A stretch of DNA of 58,334 nucleotides, taken from NCBI GenBank assembly GCA_022925895.1, contig JAKSYS010000386.1, positions 1-58,334 on the forward strand. Direction: 5' to 3'. This document shows, piece by piece, positions 10,647 to 21,416 of the stretch. Origin of the DNA: Fragilaria crotonensis. Lineage: Eukaryota; Bacillariophyta; Fragilariophyceae; Fragilariales; Fragilariaceae. Position numbers and translations under genes: made by a program. A model generated the notes under the pieces. That model was given only the letters and a program-made list of their open reading frames with translations. It was not told where the DNA came from and made no database searches. Within the stretch, counting starts at the first letter, position 1, and every line of letters begins with the position of its first letter.

Positions 10647-11696
10647 AATTGGACGATGACTGGACTCTTGCCAACCAACCGCAAGAGCGAGCCAACTTCC
10701 AGCTGGCCTTGTATGCAACCCACCTTGCTACGGGGTCATCACTCCACTGCAGATCGCTCAAATCAAGCACCATTGCAAGCTACTTACTCGATGTCGCAAA
10801 ATTTCTCGGTCGATACCGAGACATCGACCCCCGATTCCGATCAACTGCCGATACCAAATTAGCGCCCGTTATCTCCAAAGTACTCGAAGAACAAAAGCGA
10901 TGGGAATCGGTACCGAACCGCCGAGAACCATTTACCCTCGAGATGCACAAACATATTGCGGCAAACGCCGCCACCAGAAAGGATGATTGTTGTCTTGAGG
11001 CAGCACTGGCCAACTGGACAATCTGCAATCTCTACGCAGGATGTCGTGGCATCGAATGGATGCAAACAAATTCATGCAACCAAACTTTGCATTCCCACCA
11101 ATTAAACCGCTTCGACAACGCATATGCATTCACGCCAGAAGACGTCCAATGCACCACAGCATCAAACCAAATTTTGAATCTCCAAACAGCTATCCAAAAC
11201 CCCACGAAGTCGGCTGCATTCGCATCCGATTCGAAGAACAAAAAACGGCGAAAACGGAGAGAAAAAGCTGTTCGTCCGCAATACCAAAAACCCAAGCGTC
11301 TGCTTCGTCAGCAACTTCATGCAAATCCTGCTTCGCCACGCCAAGCTTGCAAAATCTAATCCCAAGCTCCCACTCAGCATCTACAAACACCAAGACAGCC
11401 GAATATGCAACATCACATCAGCCGATGTCGAAAATTGTATCCGAGGCGCCGCAGCAAAACTGTTCAACCTAGACCCAGTCACCAACAGAGCAGAACTCCA
11501 AATGTGGTCGAGTCACTCCCTACGCGTTGGCGCTTGCACCACCCTATACGCAATGGGATTCCATGAGATGGAAATCAAGCATTTGCTCAGGTGGAAGTCG
11601 AATGCATTTATGACTTACCTTCGCAACTTAGCAGTCACCTCGCGCCGCCATAATGACGCCCTAGCTGATGCAAGCTGCATCCCCAACTTTCTGTAA
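10562..11696 (+). CDS. Retrotransposon ORF3: tyrosine recombinase, frame-broken
   Basis: Starts at ATG 10562 inside the end of ORF2. The N-terminal part resembles a core-binding domain (STIASYLLDVAKFLGRY). The catalytic domain shows the first Arg in LYAGCRGIEW (codon 11045), HSLRVG giving H-x2-R (His 11514, Arg 11523), a Trp in LLRWKSN (11592) and the nucleophilic Tyr in FMTYLRN (11616). The frame shifts by -1 twice: at CCCC 11200-11203 and at AAAAAA 11240-11245. Reading across both restores an ordinary beta-hairpin (VGCIRIRFEEQK, then a KNGE-type turn). Because both breaks sit at homopolymers, base-calling deletions are likely. If they are real, this copy is non-autonomous. Confidence 0.85.
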
Positions 11697-12104
11697 TAAT
11701 ACCTTTCATTAGCCCGCATGCCAACATTCAGGCACTAAGCAAACCATCCTCAAAATAAAAACAAACATCAATCAACATAGCATATAAAATCATAAGTGAT
11801 ACATACGATCACAATCTATTCAAATTATGAAGTCATAACCAACGACTTTCTCTATGCCAAACCGGTACACATTTCTCATACTGCTCCACAAACGCCAACC
11901 CCTGTTGGCTCTCACATATACCACATACGCAAGGCCGATAATTCTAAAACATGAACACATATCCATTCCCGTATGGTATATGTCAACATTCACACATAAA
12001 CTTTTTTAATTTTTTGAGTGCACCGGCAAGACCGTCTGCATCCGAACGATATGGCCCCACCACTGTCAACCCTACACGGCGACAGCGTCAGCAGACGACA
12101 CGGG

Positions 12105-12357
12105 ACAGGCCTGTGCTAGTGAAAGCCATCCAGGAGCCGTTAGACTCCTAGGATTACACTAACGTCATAACCACTACGTTTTTAGCCCACTACGCCGCCT
12201 GTAGAAACCTCGTATTACTACATGTACTAGAGTCCACATACAGACACGTAGGAGCAAAATATCCAACGCAGTCATAATGACATTCACAACGCACACTGAG
12301 CCATATCGCTGGATGCTGTAGTTCAGCCGAGGCGACATCTGGGAATCCAGTGGATTC
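12105..12357 (+). repeat. Split direct repeat B1
   Basis: A 253-bp repeat beginning ACAGGCCTGTGCTAGTG and ending CCAGTGGATTC, abutting A2 directly. Identical by eye to B2. Confidence 0.95.
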
Positions 12358-12602
12358 TTACAGATAAGACTGTAGGCAATACAGCAGTAAGCGTACTAGC
12401 GCAACAGTACATTACAAGTGCCCTACAGACATAGTTGCTATGGAGTGGAGACCGACGGACCAAGGACAGCCAGTAGTACAACACAGTACAACTGGCGGCA
12501 AATGACGGTATTTGGATGGAGACTCGAATCACTCACTTTTCTCAAGAGTGACCGAATCGATGGCAATGGTGATGATACATCTGCCTAACCATTTTTTCGC
12601 TA
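12358..12602 (+). repeat. Split direct repeat A2
   Basis: A 245-bp copy of A1 placed between B1 and B2. The order B1-A2-B2 is the diagnostic right end of PAT/Ngaro-type elements. Confidence 0.95.
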
Positions 12603-12617
12603 CCCACCCGCCATCCC

Positions 12618-12870
12618 ACAGGCCTGTGCTAGTGAAAGCCATCCAGGAGCCGTTAGACTCCTAGGATTACACTAACGTCATAACCACTACGTTTTTAGCC
12701 CACTACGCCGCCTGTAGAAACCTCGTATTACTACATGTACTAGAGTCCACATACAGACACGTAGGAGCAAAATATCCAACGCAGTCATAATGACATTCAC
12801 AACGCACACTGAGCCATATCGCTGGATGCTGTAGTTCAGCCGAGGCGACATCTGGGAATCCAGTGGATTC
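12618..12870 (+). repeat. Split direct repeat B2, right end of the retrotransposon
   Basis: A 253-bp copy of B1. After its last bases GTGGATTC the sequence becomes GTAC-rich host DNA. Confidence 0.95.
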
Positions 12871-13292
12871 CACTCCCGCACTTGTACTGAGTACCAGGTT
12901 CCATGTTCAAGTTGCCAGTACTGGCCGCATCTGGCCGTCTGCTTCGGTCGTCTGCTTCGGATTTCGGATCTCTGCTTGTCCGTCTGTCTGGCCGTGTGAA
13001 AAAGGCTTGGCAATCGGCAGACGATTACAGTACAAATACCAGGTAGAACCAGAATTGTTAGTCCCACGCACAACAGTAAAACTACTGTACCGGTAGTGAT
13101 GAAGTACTCCGGTACTGAGTGGTTTCGTACCAACTACGACGTAGTACTGTACGGCAATAACTAGTGTAGTACTGCTACTTGGTATTGCGTTCTAGGACCG
13201 TGGTACTCCCGCCTTGAGAACCTCACACTGTTACACATCTTTTACACACCCACCCACCGACCAACGAGAAAGAATTCCTCATCAGCATCAAC
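12871..13292. other. GTAC-rich intergenic DNA, promoter side of QARS
   Basis: No gene seen. Many GTAC-containing strings (for example CTGTACCGGTAG and GTAGTACTGTACGG) precede the synthetase start at 13293. The retrotransposon inserted about 420 bp upstream of that start. Confidence 0.5.
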
Positions 13293-15351
13293 ATGGCGGA
13301 AGTTAAGCAGTCCAGCGATCCTCTCGCTGCTCGTGAGCTCGAGTGGGCGATTAATTCAGAGTCCTTGTTGGATCAACATAAGAAAGAGAATGGTCCAATT
13401 GTTCGCACGCGCTTTCCACCTGAGCCCAATGGTTATCTTCACATTGGGCATGCAAAGTCAATGAACATGAACTTCTCGTTGGCCTTTGGAAAACTTGGCG
13501 TTGCTCCAGAAAACCGTAGAACTGTTTTCCGATATGACGATACAAACCCCGATGCTGAATCGAAAGAATATATAGATTCGCTTCGACGTGATCTTGAGTG
13601 GTTGGGTTGGAAACCTGAGAAAACTACCTATTCCTCGGACAACTTCCAAGCACTCCATGATTTCGCCGTCATTCTTATTCGCAAGGGTCTCGCCTATGTT
13701 TGCGATATGACAAAGGCAGAAATGGAGATTCAACGTGAACTTGCACTCAAGCGAACCGCTCTTCGCAATGCTGGCCAAGATCCAGACGTCGAAGCTCCAA
13801 TTCCTTCCCCCGACATTTTGCCCGGCCGCAATCGCAATACACCAGTCGAACGCAATCTCGATCTATTTTCACGAATGAAAATGGGACTTTTTGAAGAGGG
13901 CAGCTGGACGCCTGACTCAAGATGGATTTTGAATCGTCAAACCCTAACATGTACGATTTGGTGGCTTATCGCATCAAGTACACTCGTCACCCTCACGCTG
14001 GCAATGGATGGTGCATCTACCCTTCATACGACTTCACGCATGGCGTCTGTGATTCGTTGGAACACATTGATTACTCAATCTGTACCTTGGAATTTGAGAC
14101 ACGCCGCGAGCCTTATTTTTGGATCCTCTGGGCATTGGACTTGTATAGGCCCAAGGTTTACGAAATGTCTCGCCTCAACATTCAATACACGGTCCTGTCA
14201 AAGCGACGGTTGCTTAAGCTCGTTAACAATAAGTATGTTCGTGGATGGAACGATCCTCGCATGCCCACCATCTCTGGATTGCGTCGACGTGGGTATACCA
14301 AGGACATTATCAACTCATTTTGCAATGACGTCGGTGCTACGAAGGCACATAACGTTGTCGAAATGGAAAAGTTGTTCCAGACAGCTCGTCTAATTTTGGC
14401 ATCATCGCGACGATGCATGGCAGCTCTGGATCCTATTGAAGTGGAGATTACCAACTTTGAGGAAGAATCCCAGAAAGCAGACACTTTTACCTTGAGGTTC
14501 AGAATTCGCCCACAGATGCATCGCTGGGTTGTCACACAGTCACGTTGACGCCCACCATTTATTTAGATTCCAGCGACTTTCGCCTCCAGGATTCTCCTCA
14601 GTACTACGGACTTGCCCCGAACAAGGCAGTTGGCATCAAATTCCATGGTGGGAATTTGGTGTGCGACGAGGTAACGCAGAATGCCGAAGGCAAGGTAACG
14701 CACCTCAAATGTCACTTGGACAGTTCCGAGGATCGCATCAAACCCAAGACTTACATTTCGTGGGTCCCGCAGGACGGAATCCACTGCGAAGTGCGGGTTT
14801 ACGGGAACTTATTTACCGTTCCCGAACCCACTGACCTGTGGGAAGATGAGCTTAACCCAGAGAGTGAAGTGGTGTATGCCAATGCCGTCGTGGATGCATC
14901 GGTGCGAGATTATGTGGATGCCAAGGACGTTGATCCGTGGAGTTCTACCATTTCGTTCCAGTTTGAGCGCATGGGTTACTTTTGTGTCGATTTGGACACC
15001 ACCTATGATTCCAAGACCAACGAAGGCCTGCTGGTGTTCAATCGCACCGTTAGCTTGAAAGAAGAAGTGTTTAAGAAGGCACTTACACCAGAGGAGGAAG
15101 CTGCCGTTGAAGCCCGCAAAGCAAAGGGGAAAAAGGATGTGGAAGAGAAGGAGGCACGCATGAAGATTGATCCAATCAATTTGTTCCGCGAGGCCGCCGA
15201 GTTCAAGGGCAAGTACAGCAAGTACGACGAAGCCACTGGCATTCCAACACACTTGGCCGACGGAACGGAATTGACCAAGAGTGCCATGAAGAAACTTGAT
15301 AAGGACAAGCAGAAGCATATAAAGGCTCAGATGCGATGGAAGAAAGAGTAG
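13293..15351 (+). CDS. QARS: Glutaminyl-tRNA synthetase, cytosolic eukaryotic type, frame-broken
   Basis: Charges tRNA-Gln. The class I signature is clear: TRFPPEPNGYLHIGHAKSMN carries the HIGH motif near residue 50, and TVLSKRRLLKLV is the KMSKS-equivalent. NPNMYDLVAYRIKY, WCIYPSYDFTHGVCDSLEHI and WNDPRMPTISGLRRRGY are family-specific. The C-terminal anticodon-binding part (YLDSSDFRLQD, YYGLAPNKAVGIK) follows. The frame shifts by -1 at about 13905-13920 and again at about 14485-14492 (in TTTTACCTT). Both are equivalent to one missing base, and no intron fits. The N-terminal extension of many eukaryotic QARS proteins is absent. Since this is normally an essential gene with conserved sequence on either side of both breaks, assembly error is the first suspect; a dead duplicate is the alternative. 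Confidence 0.9.
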
Positions 15352-15556
15352 TCAATGATAATTCATACTAAATCCCAAATGCATTTGGTATTTGCATCCA
15401 TCCTACGAATATAAAACTCCGCGTGCTCTCGATGCAATGCGCGGACATGCATCGCCATCAGGTGCGCATTTGGTGTTTGCAAACGATTCTTTCCAGGATG
15501 AAGACAAAATCAGTGTCCCCATATAGTGGCTTAACTAATATCTGATGTTACTGAAA

Positions 15557-17794
15557 TTACATCTCAAAGTGTTCTTCGTACAGGGCAATGTTCGGTTCAC
15601 CAGGAATGCATTGACAACGCCGGATCGAGCATCGTTCTACGGCGGCACTTCGCAAATCATTCATCAGACTATCAGGCCCGCACATGAAGAGGCCTGGACA
15701 ACGAGTTGAATCAAGAGCTTTCAGAAGGCTATGTACCGTCGGTCGTGGGCCCTCCCTCTGCTCCAGTGTCACTCCGGTGGACTTGGGCTCCATTTTTTCT
15801 TGAAGCACGTCGTCGTGCCCCAGAACATCCTCCATATCACTGGCACTACCATTGTCCACACGCGTAAAGACTGCCCCATCATGTAACCGCAATGACATGG
15901 CGTCACGGCGGTCCTGAAGGGGAAACAAACACTTCGCAAGCCATGAGACAGCAATGCCAATGACAAGTACACAAATCGGACTGTAAATACGGTAAAGCAT
16001 CTCCTCTTCTGCATTGTTGCGATGATAGAGCGCCATTACCGACCAAAGACCGGCCCATGATATGGTGGAGAAGGTCAGGGTTGCAATCAACACGTGAATC
16101 TTAGAACAGGATGCTCCAGCGGAATACAGCGAAGGGCAGAAGGCGTCGCCAGTCGATTGAACAGGTCTTTCTTCCCTCGGAAGTTCAGTGTCATCAGCAG
16201 CACTCGAATCTTGATGAGGTGATGTTGTTTTGTGTACAAATATCTTGATATTGAAACCAGCACTTGAAGAATTGGCCATGAGAGGCTCGAAGTATTCCTT
16301 GACCACGAAGTCTATTAATGGCTGTTCCCGACAGATCCAATGAAGAACAACTTCCTTCGTCACACTATTTTCAGTCGACGCCAAGGCTCTTTGCACATCT
16401 TCCAAAAGCGACAAATAAGGGGTGATTCCGATTCCGCCACCTATCAATACAACAACATCATGACGAAGAACATCGTCAACGCGGTTCTGCGGTCCGTGAA
16501 AACCATCAATGGTTATGATAGGAAGGGCGTCATTGAGAGGGTTGACAAGTCGATCGCAGAGTCGATTTGTGAATTTCCCGATAACACGAAAAATGATTCG
16601 CAGTTCCTCCTTACTACCAGGAACTCGGTTGACCGTGAAAGGATGCGTTATTGAGGAAAGTTGAGGGGCCCCGAGCTTGACGTACTGGCCAGAACAGTGC
16701 ATGTCAACTGCTGCAGGAGAAGCCTTAAAAGTGAGGCTGATGCACTCACGTTGGCGTCGGTCGATGCTGGATTTGATTCGTTCCACCCTCGTGGGCTTCA
16801 CGGCAACTTCGGAGCAACAAGATCGATTCTCTGCCATGACAGGGAAAGAGCTTGCAATGTAATACAGTATGCTGGGAGCGATATAGAGCATGGTTTTTTC
16901 GTAGTGAAGGATGGTCACGAGAAGAACTGTTGGTGCCGCCATGACATGCGTCAAATAGAAGAGGCGATAATTGGTACGCCTGACGTAGTTGAGACTCGTA
17001 ACGCCAATGGTCAGAAGCCCCACCAAAGCAATGATTCCAGTCATGTTTCGCAGGAGATCATAGCATTCACAATCCGTATCGTCATCAACGCATTCTGGTT
17101 CAAAGTCGCTGTCATTTGAAAAAGTAAAACACTGCCGTGGTGGGATAATCATTGATATAATGCTTTCCCCGGCTAACCCCTTCCATCGATAAACGTGGAA
17201 TGACCCATGAAGAAGGACCCCAACGACAATGATGCGCCCCGACCAGATATGGATAGGAATAGCAGCGGCTGGGCTCAGCTGAAAAAATTTAAGAATTGGG
17301 CTTTGGCGAGCAACCGGAATGAGAAAGTAGGACATTGCAACAAGAGCGATGAAACCGAAAGTGTTGCCAATCTCCATAAGCTGATCGTCAAGCGAGAGCT
17401 GTTGCTCGCTTAGATGCCGATTAATGTTTCCAATTGTCATGAGCGCGAGTGGCCAGCATATGAAGTATATGATGAATCGGCTGCGATCCATATCCCCTGT
17501 ACCAGTTCTCCACCGATGATACAATCGATGCATGCAGGACGGCACTTGACTTGGCAGGACACTGCGACCTTGCGGGCGTGCCTTCTGAAACATCAATATC
17601 GTTGCGATTGTACCAGAAAGAAGAATAGGAATAGCCAGGTTCATAACTGCTGGTGCCGCGTCTTCGACAAAGATATAAGAGGCAATTCGACCATACCATT
17701 CCTTGCCAGACCTTGTATAGCCGATGCAAACGTAACACAGCATCCACACACTCATCCCAATCATAACAACAGAACCACACATTCTTGCAATCAT
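15557..17794 (-). CDS. Ferric reductase-like transmembrane oxidoreductase (FRE/NOX family)
   Basis: 745 residues, no intron. Multiple N-terminal membrane helices include a ferric-reductase-like heme domain with two His pairs spaced 14 apart: H182/H196 and H283/H297, the usual bis-heme ligands. The cytosolic part has the FAD-binding HPFT (384-387) and an NAD(P)H-binding GGGIGITPYLSLL near 452. An unusual feature is a second membrane block of about two helices (ATLTFSTISWAGLWSVMAL... and VLVIGIAVSWLAKCLF) inside the C-terminal half, before the terminal CGPDSLMNDLR segment that normally closes the NADPH site. Likely function: transmembrane electron transfer for ferric or cupric reduction, as in diatom FRE proteins. 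Superoxide-producing NOX activity cannot be excluded. Confidence 0.88.
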   Translation of the reverse strand: MIARMCGSVVMIGMSVWMLCYVCIGYTRSGKEWYGRIASYIFVEDAAPAVMNLAIPILLSGTIATILMFQKARPQGRSVLPSQVPSCMHRLYHRWRTGTGDMDRSRFIIYFICWPLALMTIGNINRHLSEQQLSLDDQLMEIGNTFGFIALVAMSYFLIPVARQSPILKFFQLSPAAAIPIHIWSGRIIVVGVLLHGSFHVYRWKGLAGESIISMIIPPRQCFTFSNDSDFEPECVDDDTDCECYDLLRNMTGIIALVGLLTIGVTSLNYVRRTNYRLFYLTHVMAAPTVLLVTILHYEKTMLYIAPSILYYIASSFPVMAENRSCCSEVAVKPTRVERIKSSIDRRQRECISLTFKASPAAVDMHCSGQYVKLGAPQLSSITHPFTVNRVPGSKEELRIIFRVIGKFTNRLCDRLVNPLNDALPIITIDGFHGPQNRVDDVLRHDVVVLIGGGIGITPYLSLLEDVQRALASTENSVTKEVVLHWICREQPLIDFVVKEYFEPLMANSSSAGFNIKIFVHKTTSPHQDSSAADDTELPREERPVQSTGDAFCPSLYSAGASCSKIHVLIATLTFSTISWAGLWSVMALYHRNNAEEEMLYRIYSPICVLVIGIAVSWLAKCLFPLQDRRDAMSLRLHDGAVFTRVDNGSASDMEDVLGHDDVLQEKMEPKSTGVTLEQREGPRPTVHSLLKALDSTRCPGLFMCGPDSLMNDLRSAAVERCSIRRCQCIPGEPNIALYEEHFEM

Positions 17795-18420
17795 TGTGAA
17801 CAGTTGCTATTTTACTCTTGGTAGATCAACGAACAATGCCCTCGCACACTCTCACTCAAGGTTGGGATGCGATTTTGACCTAATACTTCAATACAACTTG
17901 TGTGACGAAACAATTCGCGTCATTCGAATCTGCATTCTCCAGGGCAAGACTAAGCTCGCGCTCGCACGGTTGCGGCAGTACGTGCCAACCACGCTCATGG
18001 CGCGTGCTTCAAAGACCACGAGTAGACAGAACTCCAGTAACGCACTACACACTAAACTAGTAAATTCGAATCAGAGATCAGAGCATGATGCTCTAATAAA
18101 TATTTGGATAGCCATGAGTAATTGTGCCAGAATCCCTATTTCCAGAGTGTCAAATCACAGATCACATTCTGCACTCGAGATGTGAGTGCTATGGCCATGG
18201 CAAGGGTTTGAGAGAGTCCATGGCAAACGAGGTGATAAACGCACTTTTAAGAGTTAACTCTAGAAAAGTTGCCTTTCCTACAGTGACAGGCCCCTTTTCT
18301 GATGTCGGAAGCGCCATGAAGTAAAATATTGGTGAAGACCCCACATCCAGTAAATTCCGCTTGCGTTACTTGACCTAATGCAAAATCGCCGATAACATAC
18401 ACTATTTCTCCAGACTGACT
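17795..18420. other. Intergenic, ferric reductase promoter side
   Basis: No coding region supported. It should contain the promoter of the ferric reductase (start 17794). No regulatory motif recognised. Confidence 0.4.
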
Positions 18421-19191
18421 TCACGCACAGTATTCGTCGTCAAACTCTGCTTGCCTTACCTGCTGAGGGGTAACTGGGCCATCTCCGTCCAGCGGGTCAA
18501 TAACGAAATGCTGTCGACAGCAAGGGCATAGCGGCGGGCCACGCTGTTTTATCAACCAACTCTCCATGCAATTCGAATGAAACGCATGTTCGCACAGCGG
18601 GTTGGAGGACCACACTATTTTATCTCCGATTTCATACGCTGTCATGCAAACGATACAATCACCTGGAACTAAGCGTCTTTTCCTTGTCGTCGTCATTCCC
18701 TGCTCGGGTATCTTCACAAATATTGTTTGTTCGTCTTGGCTTTCATCATCCTGCAAATAAATTCTTTGCACGGGATCGGATGCGTTCAACGAAAGCAACT
18801 CATCGTCCTCCAGGTCCATAGTGTCGCTGCGGGGGAGGTGATGAAAGTCGGCGGAGGAAAGAATAGTTTCGACAGGACCAAAAAGCTGCAGCACTCTTGC
18901 TCGTTTGTGCTCTCTGTACTTGTTCCTCGCTGCCCTGGCTTCACCGGAGCTTTCTCTGTGCTGATATTCTGACATTAACGAAATCTCGATGGCACTTGCC
19001 AATTCCAAATCTCGTAGCCTCCTTCGACGGTGGTCGTCACATTTGACTCGCAAGTAAAAAATAATGGGCATAAGAAAGCACACGCAAACAGCGACGAGGT
19101 AGAGGGCTGTCAGGAGTGACCGCGATACGACGGCGTTGTCGACTGACTGAAGGAGTCGAGGCGCATCCAAGAACGAATCTGAAGAGACCAT
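18421..19191 (-). CDS. RING-H2 finger membrane protein (ATL-like E3 ligase)
   Basis: 256 residues, intronless. One N-terminal membrane helix (LLTALYLVAVCVCFLMPIIF, about residues 27-46) is followed by a basic stretch. A long linker leads to a RING-H2 finger near residue 178: CIVCMTAYEIGDKIVWSSN, CEHAFHSNCMESWL and CPCCRQHF. Order and size match plant ATL-type ubiquitin ligases. The motif DKxVWSSNPxCxHxFHSxC is shared with the gene at 20592-21416, so the two are paralogs on the same strand about 1.4 kb apart. Confidence 0.88.
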   Translation of the reverse strand: MVSSDSFLDAPRLLQSVDNAVVSRSLLTALYLVAVCVCFLMPIIFYLRVKCDDHRRRRLRDLELASAIEISLMSEYQHRESSGEARAARNKYREHKRARVLQLFGPVETILSSADFHHLPRSDTMDLEDDELLSLNASDPVQRIYLQDDESQDEQTIFVKIPEQGMTTTRKRRLVPGDCIVCMTAYEIGDKIVWSSNPLCEHAFHSNCMESWLIKQRGPPLCPCCRQHFVIDPLDGDGPVTPQQVRQAEFDDEYCA

Positions 19192-20591
19192 GATACTGGA
19201 AAACTAGTAGTCAACAATAGAAAACAGAGACCAATGGCAGCCTGATCAATGCTCAACGTTTATCGCACTGCGTGCAAGGTAAACCAAACCTCAGCTTCGA
19301 ATTGTGAAGTGAAACGACTTCTCAGCACAATAACAACTCTTATTAGCGAAGGAGGGTAGCATATCACACCAACACCAAGTGTCGTTAGGATACATCTGTA
19401 TGCAGGTGGACTACGTCGTACTACTAGTACGGTAGATACACGAGCCTTTCTGCAGAATTGCTCACAAGTCGTCCGTAACCATGACCAAGTCTGGGTCATC
19501 GATGCATAATACTCTGAGTATGTACATGTTATATCATAACCGCATTCGGCTGTCCGTAGGGTTTGTATGATGTTGTGTTGTCGTACGACGTGAAAGCATG
19601 ACAGCGGGACCGCATTCCCCGTGCTTGCACATAACCGAGAAGCCGACATTTTACAGTATATCGTATATCTATTTGTCAAGTGAAGAAGATGACGGAGCGA
19701 TCGAGTGTCTCATAGGGAATTCTGTGAAACGAGACACACCAACAGTCGTACTCACCTTTTATCGTTCAGGTCACCCGCTATAATGACCGGCCGCCCCTCT
19801 ACGTTCATTGACTGTATGATATAATGAGACATTTTTACTTACATGGCAAAGAATGACTTTCAGTCTTTCAGCTTTCAACCCAGAGAGTGTCGCACTTGTT
19901 ACTGGAGCACGGAATATTGTTGTACTGTTGCGATTGGTACCTTTTAGACTTTTAGAACACACCCAGTACCCCAGTACAAGTACCTGCTGCAACGCTGCAA
20001 CTGGTATCATTACGTATTCTGAGTTGGAGGGTGGAGGGTGGAGGGTGGAGGCGTTTGATTAACAGAGTAGACTCTAGCTAGAGTAGAGAGTAGACAACAA
20101 AAGCGGTGGAGAAGCTCCCATGCATTTGTGATACGAGCTAGTATTTGAGCTCATTCCGAGTTCCGACTCTAAGGACTTGTACTGTAGTCTACTCCGAACA
20201 TTAATTATTCCGTAGCACTACAGAATGCCCCTAGTAGTCTACGACCTCGGCAGACGTGCACTTCAGCCATAATACAACGTATTAGTAGCAATTCTATTTG
20301 GTTATATATTAGAGCACTATCCCCCAACACTCCAACGCTGATCGCAAATGTACTCGAGTGATGTTACCAGAACCTGGTAAAAGTACGCAGCAACGAGTGC
20401 CATGGTCACTGAATACAGATTATTTACGTAGCGCGATGTCCCAGCTACGTCAAGTGCCAAGCACCGAGTACGCCATCGGCAATGCTGTGAATTCAATACA
20501 CTCAAGAACACCGTTACATGTCATAAGTATGCCCTTCAAGATTGACTGGCTTGATGGACATGGTCGTGCCTCGCTCAGACTAGCAATAACA
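19192..20591. other. GTAC-rich intergenic DNA with a short minisatellite
   Basis: No gene supported. It contains several GTAC-rich strings (for example around 19960-19990) and a 7-bp tandem repeat GGAGGGT, about four copies, at 20024-20051. Confidence 0.5.
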
Positions 20592-21416
20592 TTATAGCGA
20601 CCCTTTCTCCAAGTCGGGGGAAACGTCTGCGAGGAAGGGATGGCGACAACAAGGACATCGCAAATGAGATCTTTCTTTTCGTAGCCACTCCTCTATGCAA
20701 GCACTGTGGAAAACATGTTTGCATTCGGGATTCGATGACCATACAACTTTATCTGCGGGTCGGTATAAGCTGATGCAGACCGCACAACTATCAGAGATTT
20801 CTCTTCGCTCACAACCTGGGAGCGACGAAGGTACTGTCCTTAGATCGACGGAAATAGATCCTTGAGCCAATCGCTCTGAAAGCATCGAGATGTCTACGTC
20901 GTTGTCGTCGATCAGCGAGGGTGGCGGATCTTCTTCGTCTGCTGTGATCGCCGCCTTCGTTTGGTTCACAGAAGCGTCAGTATTGTCAGTGTGTCCTTGA
21001 TTGAAAACACTCTCGTCAAGCACCTAAACAATGAAATATCTTGTGTCAGATTCACAGTCACAATGTGCTCAAATGCTGTTCAGGGTGCATTTTCATGCAC
21101 ACTACACACTCACCATGGCGTATCGCTCGATGTGGGAGTTAATCTTCGCATTAGTTACTTCTGGATCATCTGACTTCCATCTTTCATTTGGTGTATATGG
21201 GGTCGTAGGCGTTTGCCTCAGTCGTCTTGCAAGCTGGCAGCAAAGTGGCAAAGTCATGACTACAATGACTATGATTCCAAATATGATTACGACTGGCGAC
21301 GGATCAACGGGCCCGTCACGTGCTCCTTGAGTAGTTGCGCGAGAAGGCACTTCCCTTGTCCAGTCGGTGGCATTATTTGACTGTAAAATATAGGGTGGAG
21401 GCTGGGATGGGTCCAT
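20592..21416 (-). CDS. RING-H2 finger membrane protein, paralog of the upstream-numbered neighbour
   Basis: Two exons: 21416-21114 and 21023-20592, with a 90-bp intron (21113-21024, GTGAGT...TTTAG, phase 0); total 244 residues. Exon 1 encodes a short lumenal N-terminus and one helix (VVIIFGIIVIVVMTLPLCC). Exon 2 encodes an acidic linker and the RING-H2 finger: CAVCISLYRPADKVVWSSN, CKHVFHSACIEEWL, CPCCRHPF. Probable membrane-bound E3 ubiquitin ligase. It shares the diagnostic DKVVWSSNPECKHVFHSAC block with the gene at 18421-19191. Confidence 0.87.

Larger units (their letters stand above)
4096..12870 (+). mobile_element. Tyrosine-recombinase retrotransposon with split direct repeats (PAT/Ngaro-like)
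   Basis: The element is about 8.8 kb with the structure A1 (4096-4340), three ORFs, B1 (12105-12357), A2 (12358-12602), a 15-bp spacer and B2 (12618-12870). A1 and A2 are identical by eye over 245 bp, and B1 and B2 over 253 bp. Split direct repeats plus a tyrosine recombinase instead of a DDE integrase are the hallmark of PAT- and Ngaro-type elements. They exclude LTR retrotransposons and the inverted-repeat DIRS layout. ORF order is gag-like, RT-RNase H, recombinase. No methyltransferase domain was seen. Flanks show no target-site duplication, as expected for recombinase-mediated insertion. The leader 4341-5194 and trailer 11697-12104 are non-coding. Confidence 0.92.

Noticed and set aside
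4096-12870. LTR retrotransposon interpretation
   Set aside because: Repeats are split (A1 alone on the left, B1-A2-B2 on the right), there is no protease or DDE integrase, and a tyrosine recombinase is present.
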